Of a stretch of 64,000 nucleotides of DNA, positions 17,212-25,618 are shown piece after piece. The position numbers and the translations under genes were made by a program. The DNA is from Glutamicibacter sp. JL.03c (GTDB lineage: Bacteria; Actinomycetota; Actinomycetes; Actinomycetales; Micrococcaceae), in the NCBI RefSeq assembly GCF_025854375.1, contig NZ_CP107575.1, forward strand, positions 1,612,001-1,676,000. The letters run 5' to 3'. Below the pieces are notes generated by a model, which saw only the letters and a list, made by a program, of their open reading frames with translations, made no database searches and was not told the DNA's origin. The number at the start of each line of letters is the position of its first letter. The stretch's first letter is position 1.

Positions 17212-17590
17212 TCGGGCCAAAAGCGGTCAACTTGATTGTCTGGCTGATCCGCACGAGAATCGGCTTGGGGCCGCCGCGAACAAAGGTTCTGGATGCCCTC
17301 CTGGATTCACTCCCGGGGGATATTCCAGCGCTTCGGCCGGGAATCCGGAGCGGTGTGTCCCATTGTTGACTGTGAATCACCGGCAGAAGATTTCGAATAC
17401 TCGCATCGTGCAAAGCATGAGAACGATTAGCCTGGTGTAGCTGACCGGCGTTACGTGCAAGGCGCCAAGGCATCGGCGGATCCGCCTTGGGTTGGCTGCC
17501 CGGCGATGACGATCGATCGGTTGTACCGATCTCAGGTCTGGTGCCGTAGCTTCATCAGCCATTAGACGGACTACGTAGTTGGGCACGGGC
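17212..17590. other. Intergenic region without a recognised gene
   Basis: About 380 bases. Short open frames on both strands give arginine- and proline-rich products without family features. A perfect 12-base palindrome (GGCGGATCCGCC, 17475-17486) sits inside a larger possible hairpin (17465-17490). I see nothing else. Confidence 0.5.
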
Positions 17591-17989
17591 ATGCTGCATC
17601 ATTTGGAAATCTGGGTCGACGATTTGGCAACGAGTACGGCATCGCTGGGCTGGCTGCTGACGCGGCTTGGCTATCGCATCCAATCGCAATGGGACAACGG
17701 CATAAGCTATCAGCACGGCAGCCATTACATCGTTTTGGAATCCGGGCCGGATGTCCGGCATGAACATCATGATCGGCGCTTGCCGGGGTTGAATCATCTG
17801 GCTTTCAGCCTGCCGAGCGCACAGCTAGTTGAAACCATTGCAACTGATGCCCTGAACCATGGATTCACCATGATGTTTGCGGACAAGCATCCGCATGCCG
17901 GAGGCTCCGATCACTACGCGGCCTATTTAGAGGATCAAGCCGGCTTCGAAGTGGAACTGGTCGCAGCACCGGCCTCAGCGGGAAATTAA
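17591..17989 (+). CDS. VOC family (glyoxalase/dioxygenase-like) protein
   Basis: This small protein of 132 residues is a single VOC domain, with 'LHHLEIWVDDLATSTASLGWLLTRLGY' at the start, 'GLNHLAFSL' in the middle and 'YAAYLEDQAGFEVELVA' at the end. The metal-ligand positions of the fold (His near the N-terminus, His in NHLAF, Glu near the C-terminus) are kept, so it may be an enzyme rather than a binding protein. The substrate is unknown. The ribosome site is poor (GGGCACGGGC). Confidence 0.8.
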   Translation: MLHHLEIWVDDLATSTASLGWLLTRLGYRIQSQWDNGISYQHGSHYIVLESGPDVRHEHHDRRLPGLNHLAFSLPSAQLVETIATDALNHGFTMMFADKHPHAGGSDHYAAYLEDQAGFEVELVAAPASAGN

Positions 17990-18072
17990 AAGGCCCAGCG
18001 GTTTTGCGACTTGCCGACGATGGGCATAGCCGTCCCAGTGGAATCTCCAGGAAGTGGCCAGAGTCCGCTGAG

Positions 18073-18852
18073 CTATTTGGCGGTGGTGAACTGGTGGTCT
18101 TCGGGCAGCAAGATGTTCAGTGCTCGTCCTTTCTTGTCTTGGACGAGAGACGCCTCCCACTTGGATCTAATCAGTTGGACCAGCTCATCGGCAGTCGCTG
18201 GCTCGGTCTCTTGCTGGACCAGGAACCGGGCAACCTCGCCACGGGTGTGCTTGGCAAAATGGGAAACGACTTTCGGCACGCCGTTGCGCAGTTGGAAAAC
18301 ATTGATGGCAATGCTGTTGCCGTGACCTGGCTTATAGGCGGCCGCATAGGTGCTGGAGCGGGCATCAATGACCAGCTGGTCTGCAGCGGCTTCATCGAGG
18401 ATCGTGGCGAGCCGCTTTTTCCACCAGCTGGCAAGCTTGCCCAGGGGCTCCAATTTCACGGACATGGACAGCCGGTATGGGGGAATGCGGTCGGCAAAGC
18501 GCACCGCACCCCATAGCGCGGATATCACGACGACGCTCTGATCAGCGCGCCGTTGCGCTTCAGGGCTGAGCGTCGAATATCCCAGTGCTTCAAAGAGCAC
18601 GCCAGAATAAATGTCGTGGGCCTTGGCGGCAGGTTCCAAGTGCAAATTGAGATTGCGAGCGACTTCGTTCGCCAAGGAAGCGCCAACCCCCAAGACATCC
18701 ATGGCATCCGCACGGCCAGAAACCTCTGACAAGGCTCCGAGCACTTGATGGCGATCATCGCTCAGTTCAGGGAACGAGAGGTCGGCAAGGTTGAACGGAG
18801 AACCTTCAGCATGAGCGGTTTTACCTTCTGAAGGTGGCAACAAAATAAGCAC
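18073..18852 (-). CDS. yaaA: YaaA-family peroxide stress protein
   Basis: The 259-residue protein starts with the family signature 'LILLPPSEGKT' and has 'DAMDVLGVGASLANEVARNL' and 'YSGVLFEALGY', then 'SALWGAVRFADRIPPYRLSM' and 'HFAKHTRGEVARFLV'. YaaA lowers intracellular free iron during H2O2 stress in E. coli. The GTG at 18852 is chosen because family proteins begin exactly here; GGAAGG is close upstream. The open frame runs further back across the rnpB promoter, but those residues are not YaaA. Confidence 0.9.
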   Translation of the reverse strand: MLILLPPSEGKTAHAEGSPFNLADLSFPELSDDRHQVLGALSEVSGRADAMDVLGVGASLANEVARNLNLHLEPAAKAHDIYSGVLFEALGYSTLSPEAQRRADQSVVVISALWGAVRFADRIPPYRLSMSVKLEPLGKLASWWKKRLATILDEAAADQLVIDARSSTYAAAYKPGHGNSIAINVFQLRNGVPKVVSHFAKHTRGEVARFLVQQETEPATADELVQLIRSKWEASLVQDKKGRALNILLPEDHQFTTAK

Positions 18853-18993
18853 GCCTTCCAGCTTATCTGAGGACGGCGAGGAATCCCCGTTTGAGGGACA
18901 ATGGCACGATCTGTCCCTTTGGCCGGGCGGCAATTGGCTTCGCCTGTGGCGAAGCGCTCGCAACGCATGTCGGGTGAGGCAAACTGCCGGGGC

Positions 18994-18999
18994 TAGAAT
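18994..18999 (+). promoter_or_regulatory. -10 box (TAGAAT) of rnpB
   Basis: TAGAAT lies 5 bases before the first base of the RNase P RNA P1 helix. Confidence 0.55.
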
Positions 19000-19004
19000 G
19001 GTTA

Positions 19005-19365
19005 ATGAATGGGATGGCCAGACGGTCGCGTGGCAAGTAATTGTCCCGAGGAACGTCCGGGCTCCACAGAACAGGGTGGTGGGTAACGCCCACTCGGGGT
19101 GACCCGCAGGCCAGTGCCACAGAAAATAGACCGCCAGGCTTCCTGGTAAGGGTGAAACGGTGGTGTAAGAGACCACCAGTGTCCCGGGTGACCGGGATGG
19201 CTAGGTAAACCCCACTCGGAGCAAGGTCAGACAGACTGCGTTATGAGGGCTGTTCGCCCCATGCAGTCGGGTGGACCGCTAGAGGCTGCCGGCAACGGCA
19301 GTCGTAGATAGATGACCGTCCCGCTTCGGCGCGACAAAACCCGGCGTATCGGCCATCCCATTCAT
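19005..19365 (+). ncRNA. rnpB: RNase P RNA, class A
   Basis: The catalytic RNA of RNase P matures tRNA 5' ends. The ends pair as helix P1: ATGAATGGGATGGCC (19005-19019) with GGCCATCCCATTCAT (19351-19365). The universal core is present: GAGGAACGTCCGGGCTCC near 19049, 'ACAGAAAATAGACCGCC' near 19120, 'GGTAAGGGTGAAACGGTG' with the L15-type region, and the 3' core 'GATGACCG..CGACAAAACCCGG'. The gene lies between yaaA (opposite strand) and gapB. The exact 5' and 3' ends are inferred from P1. Confidence 0.95.
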
Positions 19366-19562
19366 ACCCTCCAGCCTTTCGGGTGAGATGTTTCACAGTG
19401 GCTCGTTCCCTGAATTTTTCTGCGCAGTTTAGAATGGAAAGCGTACTTAGTACTTGCGAGGATGATCCTGTAGACCTCGTACCACCGCAAAAGCAATGGT
19501 GCTTCCCACGGTGCCAACCGACTTCATGGATCTGCGAGTCGGCTGAATTGGAAGGATTTTCT

Positions 19563-21020
19563 GTGACCCAGCAGTCTGTCGTTGCCCAGCAAGAATGGAG
19601 CGGGCGCGAAGAGCTCGCCGAGGCCATGATTCCACTGATCGGACGCCTGTACCGCAAGAACAATGTGGTGCCCTCCGTATATGGCCGCAAGCTGATCAAC
19701 CAGTCCGCCATCGACATCATCAAGGCGCACCGCGTAGTACGCCGCATCGATGGCGAAGAGCTAAGCCTGAAGGCAACCAAAGCAATCCTCGACGAGATTG
19801 AGGCGCTCAATGTTGGATCGGTATCCGTTGACCTTGGCCGTTTGAACAAGAAGTTCAAGGATTCCGGCTCGGTTGACCTGAACGCATTCCTCAGCAACGA
19901 ACTAGGCGAAAAAGTCGGCCAGGCCGGTGCCACCGATGCAGAGCCAAAGGACGTTGTACTCTACGGCTTCGGCCGCATTGGCCGCCTGCTAGCCCGCATC
20001 CTCATCGAGCGTGGCGGCTACGGCCTGCGCCTTCGCGCCATCGTGGTTCGCAAGAGCTCGGATGATGACATCGTCAAGCGCGCTTCGCTGTTGCGCCGCG
20101 ACTCGGTGCACGGCCGCTTCGAAGGCTCGATCACCGTCGACGAGGAAAACAACACCATCCTCGCCAACGGCACCTTGATCAAGGTCATCTACTCGAACGA
20201 CCCAACTACCGTGGACTACACCGAGCACGGCATCGACAACGCCATCGTCGTCGACAACACCGGCCGCTGGCGTGATGAAGCTGGCCTCTCCCAGCACCTG
20301 CAGGCCAAGGGCGTAGCCCGCGTGCTGCTGACCGCACCGGGCAAGGGCGACTTGAAGAACATCGTTCACGGCATCAATGATTCCTGGATCACCGCCGAAG
20401 ACAAGATCGTGACCGCCGCTTCGTGCACCACTAACGCGATCACCCCAGTGCTCAAGGCTCTGAACGACAAGTTCGGCGTCAGCCACGGCCACGTCGAGAC
20501 CGTTCACTCGTTCACCAACGACCAGAACCTCATCGACAACTTCCACAAGGGAGAGCGTCGTGGCCGCGCTGCGGCGTTGAACATGGTCATCACCGAGACC
20601 GGCGCCGCCAAGGCGGTCGCCAAGGCTTTGCCAGAGTTCGAAGGCAAGCTGACCGGTAACGCCATCCGCGTACCAACCCCGGATGTTTCCATGGCGATCT
20701 TGAACCTCAACCTTGAGAACGAGACCACCAAGGAAGAGTTGAACGCCTACCTGCGCGAGACCTCGTTGACCTCGAAGCTGCACAAGCAGATCGACTACAT
20801 CGATTCGCCAGAGGTTGTTTCCACCGACTTCGTCGGCTCGCGCCGCGCCGGCATTGTTGATGGCTTGGCCACCATCGTTTCCGGCAAGAACGCTGTTGTC
20901 TACGTCTGGTACGACAACGAGTTCGGCTACTCGTGCCAGGTTGTCCGCGTGATCGAAACGATCGCCGGAACCCACCCGGTCGCAGTTCCAGCTGTCAAGG
21001 CTGAGGCCGTGACCGTCTAA
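19563..21020 (+). CDS. gapB: Glyceraldehyde-3-phosphate dehydrogenase, long GapB-type
   Basis: The 485-residue protein is about 150 residues longer than common GAPDH. Residues 1-120 are an extra helical domain, and the NAD(P) domain begins at 'VVLYGFGRIGRLLARILIERGG'. The active-site cysteine is in 'ASCTTNAITPVLK' (C288), and 'WYDNEFGYSCQVVRVIE' closes the catalytic domain. Length and layout match the second GAPDH of Corynebacterium glutamicum (GapB), which works mainly in gluconeogenesis with NADP; that role is by analogy. GTG start with GGAAGGA 6 bases upstream. A hairpin terminator follows. Confidence 0.92.
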   Translation: MTQQSVVAQQEWSGREELAEAMIPLIGRLYRKNNVVPSVYGRKLINQSAIDIIKAHRVVRRIDGEELSLKATKAILDEIEALNVGSVSVDLGRLNKKFKDSGSVDLNAFLSNELGEKVGQAGATDAEPKDVVLYGFGRIGRLLARILIERGGYGLRLRAIVVRKSSDDDIVKRASLLRRDSVHGRFEGSITVDEENNTILANGTLIKVIYSNDPTTVDYTEHGIDNAIVVDNTGRWRDEAGLSQHLQAKGVARVLLTAPGKGDLKNIVHGINDSWITAEDKIVTAASCTTNAITPVLKALNDKFGVSHGHVETVHSFTNDQNLIDNFHKGERRGRAAALNMVITETGAAKAVAKALPEFEGKLTGNAIRVPTPDVSMAILNLNLENETTKEELNAYLRETSLTSKLHKQIDYIDSPEVVSTDFVGSRRAGIVDGLATIVSGKNAVVYVWYDNEFGYSCQVVRVIETIAGTHPVAVPAVKAEAVTV

Positions 21021-21036
21021 GGCATAAGCGACTGAT

Positions 21037-21083
21037 CTTCGGGACCATGCTCGCGCAGACCGCGCTGGTGTATGGTCCCGAAG
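21037..21083 (+). terminator. Hairpin terminator after gapB
   Basis: Perfect 12-base arms (21037-21048, 21072-21083) enclose a 23-base loop that contains a further GC-rich inner stem. Confidence 0.7.
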
Positions 21084-21196
21084 TCGTTAACCGCCCAGCG
21101 GCCGCTGCCGAGGGATATCCATCGCGAAACTAAAGGCACAGGTGCGAGCCCAAGCTGCTACCCTCTGAAGAGCAGGCGGAGTCGGAAGGCGGAAAC

Positions 21197-22243
21197 GTGG
21201 ATCGCGAAAGATTGCTCTCAGCCCGGATGGCCAGCCAATTGTTGTCCGCACCCGCGAGGACCGTGCAGGAAGCCGCGGGGCACTTGCTCGCTACCCAATC
21301 CCAGGACTTCATTGCCGGGAGATACGCGCTCGCCCAGCGCGTGCATCCGATGCCGCTCCGGGAGCAGGTTAATCAACTCTTTAACGAGGGATTGCTCGTG
21401 CGCTCATGGACCATGCGAGGAACCCTGCATATCTGCTTGCCGCAAGATGCACAATGGCTGGTGCAGGCCTCCAAGGAGCGAACCCTGCGTTCAATGGCTG
21501 CCAGGCATCGAGAACTGCAGATTGATCCAGCGGTAATTGAGAAGTCCGCCGTGATTATCCAGTCACACCTGGCTGCGCTTGGAAGGGCCAGCAGGCCCGA
21601 GCTCTTTGAGCAGCTAGAGCAACAGGGAATCGGCACGCGCAATCAACGAGGCGTGCATCTGCTGCTCGCCCTGGTCCAGCAGGGCTTGATATGCCTGGGG
21701 CCGATACCGCAGACGGCGAGACTGGCTGCCCAAGACTTTGTGCTGGTGGAACAGTGGATCACCGAGCATCACATTCCGGGTAATCCAATCCAAGAATTGC
21801 TGTCGCGCTATCTCGGCGCCCATGGGCCAGCCACACTCCGCGACGCCGCCTGGTATGCGGGCCAGACCCTCACCGCCATCCGCAAGGCCGCCGCTTCCAT
21901 GGAACGAGAACTCATCAGCGTCGATAAAGATGAACGCGGAGAAGACCTGTATGTGGTTCAAGGATCAGCCGCACACCAGGTGTATGGGTCATCAGCCAAG
22001 ATCGACCTTCCCACACGCTTGCTTGGCCCCTTTGACGAATACTACTTGTCATGGGCCGATCGAAGCTTGGTGGCTGATCCTTCCATGCAAAACCGGATTA
22101 CCCCCGGCAAGAATGGCATGTTCAATGCCTTCTGGCTGGAAAGTGGCAGGGCATCAAGTCTCTGGGATGCAAATGTAGCGCCGACCGATTCACTCGGTGC
22201 GGCGCTACATCAGCGGTACGTGGACTTCAGGCATGCCAATTAG
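21197..22243 (+). CDS. Winged-helix HTH_42 protein, possible AlkZ-like DNA glycosylase
   Basis: The 348-residue protein belongs to the HTH_42 (DUF1006) superfamily that includes AlkZ and YcaQ, DNA glycosylases which unhook interstrand crosslinks. The family landmark near the N-terminus is 'LLATQSQDF', giving a Q-x-Q pair at residues 34 and 36, the catalytic arrangement in AlkZ-like members. 'RSWTMRGTLHICLPQDAQWL' follows near 69, as usual. 'LLGPFDEYYLSW' is near 275. GTG start with GGAAGG / GGCGGAAA upstream. The biological substrate is unknown; many actinobacterial members have not been tested. Confidence 0.82.
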   Translation: MDRERLLSARMASQLLSAPARTVQEAAGHLLATQSQDFIAGRYALAQRVHPMPLREQVNQLFNEGLLVRSWTMRGTLHICLPQDAQWLVQASKERTLRSMAARHRELQIDPAVIEKSAVIIQSHLAALGRASRPELFEQLEQQGIGTRNQRGVHLLLALVQQGLICLGPIPQTARLAAQDFVLVEQWITEHHIPGNPIQELLSRYLGAHGPATLRDAAWYAGQTLTAIRKAAASMERELISVDKDERGEDLYVVQGSAAHQVYGSSAKIDLPTRLLGPFDEYYLSWADRSLVADPSMQNRITPGKNGMFNAFWLESGRASSLWDANVAPTDSLGAALHQRYVDFRHAN

Positions 22244-22255
22244 GCAGTACGAAGG

Positions 22256-22828
22256 CTAGTGCCCAAAAGGATCCTCATCAGTGCCAGGCAGCCATGTATT
22301 GCCCGGTACGCCCCAGCCCAGTGCCTTCTTGGCTTTCTTCCAGCGCTTGTCCCAGCGTGGCTGCAGCTTGTCGACATACAGGAACCCATCCAGGTGGTCG
22401 TACTCGTGCTGCATGACGCGAGCGAACCAATCGTGGGCTTCGAAGGAGATCGGGTTACCGAACTCATCGAAACCTTCCACCTTCGCGTACTCGGCACGCT
22501 TTAGCGGGTAGTTCAACCCTGGAACGGACAAGCAGCCTTCCGACTCCTCGTCAACGTCGGCAGGTGCCTGCGACACCTTGGAGAGGGTCAGCTTGGGGTT
22601 GATGACAACGCCACGTTCAGGGGCGGTGTCCTGGTCGGCGTAGACATATGTGAACAGACGTAGACCGATGCCAATCTGCGGAGCGGCCAGTCCTACGCCA
22701 TGAGCTTCATCCATGGTCACGTGCATATCTGCAACGAGCTGGCGAAGTTCATCATTGAACTCGGTGACTTCTACCGCGCGGCGATGTAGAACTGGTTCTC
22801 CGTAAACTGTGATCTGCCGGATTGGCAC
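22256..22828 (-). CDS. def: Peptide deformylase
   Basis: The enzyme removes the formyl group from the first methionine of new proteins. The three metal-site motifs are all present: 'GVGLAAPQIG' (44-53), 'EGCLSVPG' (97-104) and 'HEYDHLDG' (141-148). The GTG at 22828 is preferred over the TTG six codons upstream because GAAAGGA is then 9 bases away. The C-terminal tail after residue 165 is basic then acidic and longer than in short PDFs. It lies 24 bases after the acyl-CoA dehydrogenase, so they are probably co-transcribed. Confidence 0.95.
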   Translation of the reverse strand: MPIRQITVYGEPVLHRRAVEVTEFNDELRQLVADMHVTMDEAHGVGLAAPQIGIGLRLFTYVYADQDTAPERGVVINPKLTLSKVSQAPADVDEESEGCLSVPGLNYPLKRAEYAKVEGFDEFGNPISFEAHDWFARVMQHEYDHLDGFLYVDKLQPRWDKRWKKAKKALGWGVPGNTWLPGTDEDPFGH

Positions 22829-22852
22829 GTGATCAGGTCCTTTCAAAAGTGC

Positions 22853-24001
22853 TTAAAGTGCTCGTCCAATAGTTTCACGCATGATCTCACTTGTGCCACC
22901 AAATATGGTCAGCAAGCGTGCCGCAGTGAATGATTGAGCGATCGGGTACTCCATGATGTAGCCGTAGCCTCCATGGATCTGCAGCGCCTTGTCCGAAAGT
23001 CTATTTGCGCTCTCACTTGCCCAAAGCTTCACTTCAGCGGCCTCATGGGCATCCAGTTCGCCATCATTGAAGGCGAGAACTGCCTGATCCACAAAAGTCT
23101 GAGTGACATGGGACTCAGTCTTCAAATTAGCCAGCTCAAACCGGGTGTTCTGATACTGGGTCAAGGCCTGGCCAAAGGTTGAGCGGTTCTTCGCGTGCTC
23201 TAATGCCTGCTCGAACGACGCCGTGCCGATAGCCGCTGCTGCTACGGCGATGGCCAAGCGTGCCTGGGGTAGCTGTTCCTTGACATAGCGCAGGCCCTGG
23301 CCGATCTCGCCGATACGATCCGCGTCGGATACGCGAACCTCATCAAAGAACAGTTCAGCGGTATCCGAAGCGCGCAAGCCCATTTTGTCGAAGGGATTGC
23401 CATTCGTATAACCCTCAGCGCGCTCCACCATGAACAGGGAGAAGGACGACTCTGTGGCTCGACCGCTCTGCGCATCTGTGCGGGCAAGAACCACTGCGGC
23501 ATCGCCAAAGGCGCCATTGCCGATGAAGGTCTTCTGGCCGCTCAGCAGCCAATCCTCGCCATCGCGGACCGCCTTGGTTCGTACCGCGCGCAGGTCGGAA
23601 CCGGCGCCTGGCTCGGTGAATGCGCAGGAAGTGATCGTGGAGCCATCAACCATGCGTGGAAGCCACTTGGCCTTGAGCTCATCGGAACCATAAGCCAGCA
23701 GGTAGGGAAGCACCAGGTCATCATGCAGGTGGAAGGCCAGTGCAACAGCTAGGTGGCCGGCGCGCACGAATTCCTCGTCAAGCACCACGCGGAAGCGGTA
23801 GTCATCGATCCCCATGCCGCCGAATTCCTCGGGAACGGCCAGGCCAAGGAGGCCGTTCTCGCCGGCTGACTGCCAAACCTCGCGTGGAATCTGGTGGTCC
23901 TTCTCCCACTGGGCGTATTTTCCAGAGACTTCACGGGTATTGAACTCCGTAGCCAACTCACGGAACTGTTCGTGGTCCTCTTCAAAAAGCGCGCGTTTCA
24001 C
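22853..24001 (-). CDS. Acyl-CoA dehydrogenase
   Basis: This FAD enzyme of 382 residues catalyses alpha,beta-dehydrogenation of an acyl-CoA. Family motifs are 'CAFTEPGAGSDL' (FAD/substrate loop), 'GQKTFIGNGAFGDAAVV' and 'LQIHGGYGYIMEYPIAQ', and the C-terminal 'IFGGTSEIMRETIGRAL'. The catalytic base position near 'GGYGY' is consistent with a medium- or long-chain type. The GTG at 24001 is chosen (GAAAGG 10 bases upstream, family-type N-terminus 'KRALFEEDHEQFRE') over an ATG 18 bases further up. Confidence 0.93.
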   Translation of the reverse strand: MKRALFEEDHEQFRELATEFNTREVSGKYAQWEKDHQIPREVWQSAGENGLLGLAVPEEFGGMGIDDYRFRVVLDEEFVRAGHLAVALAFHLHDDLVLPYLLAYGSDELKAKWLPRMVDGSTITSCAFTEPGAGSDLRAVRTKAVRDGEDWLLSGQKTFIGNGAFGDAAVVLARTDAQSGRATESSFSLFMVERAEGYTNGNPFDKMGLRASDTAELFFDEVRVSDADRIGEIGQGLRYVKEQLPQARLAIAVAAAAIGTASFEQALEHAKNRSTFGQALTQYQNTRFELANLKTESHVTQTFVDQAVLAFNDGELDAHEAAEVKLWASESANRLSDKALQIHGGYGYIMEYPIAQSFTAARLLTIFGGTSEIMRETIGRAL

Positions 24002-24417
24002 AGGGGGAGTACCTTTCATCGGGTAGGGCACAGGCAAGCAACACAGAGACTTGCCAAAGTACAAGTTCCATTATGGTTGTTCACGCGAAATCATGCCTAC
24101 TTGAATCGCAAACCCGCGTCTCAAGTCCCAAAATAACGCCAGATGTCTCGAAAAACACGGGGCTAGACCCAAAAGCGAAGCACATTCGAACATAAATTCG
24201 AAACACCTGTAGGCGCTTCCGAAATATGACTTAACAAGGCTAATCGTGCCCTGCGGTTAGCAATGACCTCTTCGCGTTCAATCGGGACACGCTTGCTCCG
24301 GTGCAGCGCTCGCCGATGGTTGCCAGCTCGTAGCGGCTAGGGGCATGGCCCGTGGGGCCGATCGTGGCGATCGCCGTTCGTGGATGGGGTCGAGAGGTAT
24401 GGATTTGCGGTGGGGAC
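24002..24417. other. Intergenic region with an SOS-box-like palindrome
   Basis: About 415 bases with no convincing gene. It holds the upstream region of the acyl-CoA dehydrogenase and of a decayed DUF2306 gene. TTCGAACATAAATTCGAA at 24185-24202 resembles the actinobacterial LexA (SOS) box TCGAAC-N4-GTTCGA with one changed base in the core. Confidence 0.4.
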
Positions 24418-24922
24418 ATGGGGAACTCCGTTATTGCCATCCACGCGATTTCGGCAAGACTCATGGTTCTCGTGGCGCCATTGAATGTTCGTCGATGCCG
24501 CAATAACTTCCGGCATCGAACAGTAGGGCGAACCTGGGTGATGTCAATGCACTTTGCCTGCGTCAGCGGAGGGTTCATCTAAATGATCAGCGGCGGATTC
24601 ACGATCCACCATGCGTTGGCGATTTTCACGTACGGCACCACCACCCTGGGCGTGTTGAGCGTCCGCCGCGGGCACGCCCCCGGACGTACCGGAAACATGG
24701 TCGGTTCATGGGTCGGGGCAGTCGTCGCCGGCGTTTTTTGCGGCCCTCACGCGCGATCGAATCTCTCTGATGCCGGCTATCGGAGACCTGATGCTGCTCT
24801 GGGGGTCGGTCGGATGAGTAATCCTCGTGGCAACCGTCTGGGTCTTGTGCGTCCCGTTCGCACTGGGAAAAGAAGCCGGGGCGGAGGCCTCGCGTGATGG
24901 AAACTCGTCTATCGTTCCGTGA
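24418..24922 (+). pseudogene. Degenerate DUF2306-like membrane protein
   Basis: Three pieces together make one DUF2306-type protein. The first, 24418-24579, has 'IAIHAISARLMVLVAPLNVRR' and 'RTVGRTWVMSMHFACVSGGF' and ends at an in-frame TAA (24580-24582). The second, from 24583 in the same frame, has 'HHALAIFTYGTTTLGVLSVR' and 'GNMVGSWVGAVVAGVF'. A run of six T at 24734-24739, where five would keep the frame, shifts it. The +1 frame then continues with 'ALTRDRISLMPAIGDLMLLW', an in-frame TGA (24815-24817), and 'VILVATVWVLCV' to 24922. So the gene carries a nonsense codon, a frameshift and a second nonsense codon. The ORFs left behind should not be annotated as separate genes. Confidence 0.72.
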
Positions 24923-24962
24923 GTGAAACCTGAGGAGGCAATTCTTTGCGGTCGTGATGTGC

Positions 24963-25004
24963 AAAAAGCCCGACTTGCAACCGTAATTGCAAATCGAGCC
25001 TTTT
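24963..25004 (-). terminator. Terminator of the first tRNA-His gene
   Basis: Arms 24963-24980 and 24987-25004 pair over 18 bases with G-U pairs; on the minus strand the hairpin ends in TTTTT, just after the tRNA 3' end. Confidence 0.85.
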
Positions 25005-25011
25005 GATCTGG

Positions 25012-25084
25012 GGTGAGTAACGGGGTTTGAACCCGCGACCTTCTGGACCACAACCAGACGCTCTACCGACTGAGCTATACCCAC
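25012..25084 (-). tRNA. tRNA-His (GTG), copy 1
   Basis: The minus strand folds as a cloverleaf with acceptor stem GTGGGTA/TACTCAC, D-arm AGCTCAGTCGGTAGAGC and anticodon loop TTGTGGT (anticodon GTG). The T-arm is GCGGGTTTGAACCCCGT. A G at 25085 can serve as the extra G-1 opposite C73, as tRNA-His requires. CCA is not encoded. It is identical to the copy at 25475-25547. Confidence 0.96.
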
Positions 25085-25149
25085 CATGTTCACTTTGATA
25101 CTAGTCAGAAGCCGTAGTGGCGAATCACTTGTATCGAGCAACGAGAAAT

Positions 25150-25155
25150 ACTATA
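25150..25155 (-). promoter_or_regulatory. -10 box (TATAGT) of tRNA-His copy 1
   Basis: TATAGT (minus strand) lies 66 bases upstream of the tRNA. It sits in a block CAACGAGAAATACTATACAC that is repeated exactly at the second copy. Confidence 0.55.
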
Positions 25156-25426
25156 CACGTAGTTGTGCGTTGAATACCAATCCGGGACGGCAGAAAAGCT
25201 CGTATGTGACCAGTGGCTCAATTACGGGTTTGTTTTGGCCTCGACTTCACCTGTCGGCGACTAATCCGGTGCCTGATTGAATCGACGTGGAACACCTGAA
25301 TTGGAAGTCCGCTTGCGTCCGGTTTCTTGCCTGTATCGTTTTCGGCGTTGCCGCGGCTTCGAGTGATCGCGTGAAACTAATCCACTGTTGTTCTTTTTTT
25401 GATGGGTTAGTCGCGGCAAAAACAAA

Positions 25427-25466
25427 GAAGACCTGATCCGCAACCGGGGCTTTGGATCAAGTCTTC
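25427..25466 (-). terminator. Terminator of the second tRNA-His gene
   Basis: GAAGACCTGATCC (25427-25439) pairs with GGATCAAGTCTTC (25454-25466); on the minus strand it is followed by TTTGTTTTTG. Confidence 0.8.
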
Positions 25467-25474
25467 CTACCTGG

Positions 25475-25547
25475 GGTGAGTAACGGGGTTTGAACCCGCG
25501 ACCTTCTGGACCACAACCAGACGCTCTACCGACTGAGCTATACCCAC
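25475..25547 (-). tRNA. tRNA-His (GTG), copy 2
   Basis: Same 73 bases as copy 1, with anticodon GTG, a G available at -1 and no encoded CCA. This is the copy nearer to orn, the gene that commonly neighbours tRNA-His in actinobacteria. Confidence 0.96.
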
Positions 25548-25612
25548 CATGTTTACTCCGGTACTAGTCAGAACCTCTTTGAGGGACGAAGTAGTATCCG
25601 GCAACGAGAAAT

Positions 25613-25618
25613 ACTATA
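25613..25618 (-). promoter_or_regulatory. -10 box (TATAGT) of tRNA-His copy 2
   Basis: TATAGT lies 66 bases upstream of the tRNA, exactly the same distance as at copy 1. Confidence 0.55.

Larger units (their letters stand above)
25085..25474. other. Spacer between the two tRNA-His genes
   Basis: Holds the promoter of copy 1 (close to 25084) and the terminator of copy 2 (25427-25466). No open frame with family features. An 8-base T run (25393-25400) is the only other obvious feature. Confidence 0.5.

Noticed and set aside
17377-17592. A 71-codon open frame on the minus strand in the 17.2-17.6 kb gap
   Set aside because: No family feature or ribosome site, arginine-rich product; more likely chance.
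18853-19176. The N-terminal extension of the yaaA frame through the rnpB promoter and RNA
   Set aside because: Residues there are not YaaA-like and the sequence is the RNase P RNA promoter and 5' part.
24583-24897. An open frame of 104 codons inside the decayed DUF2306 gene
   Set aside because: It is the middle piece of the pseudogene; its last part is out of frame with the family and the product would be random there.
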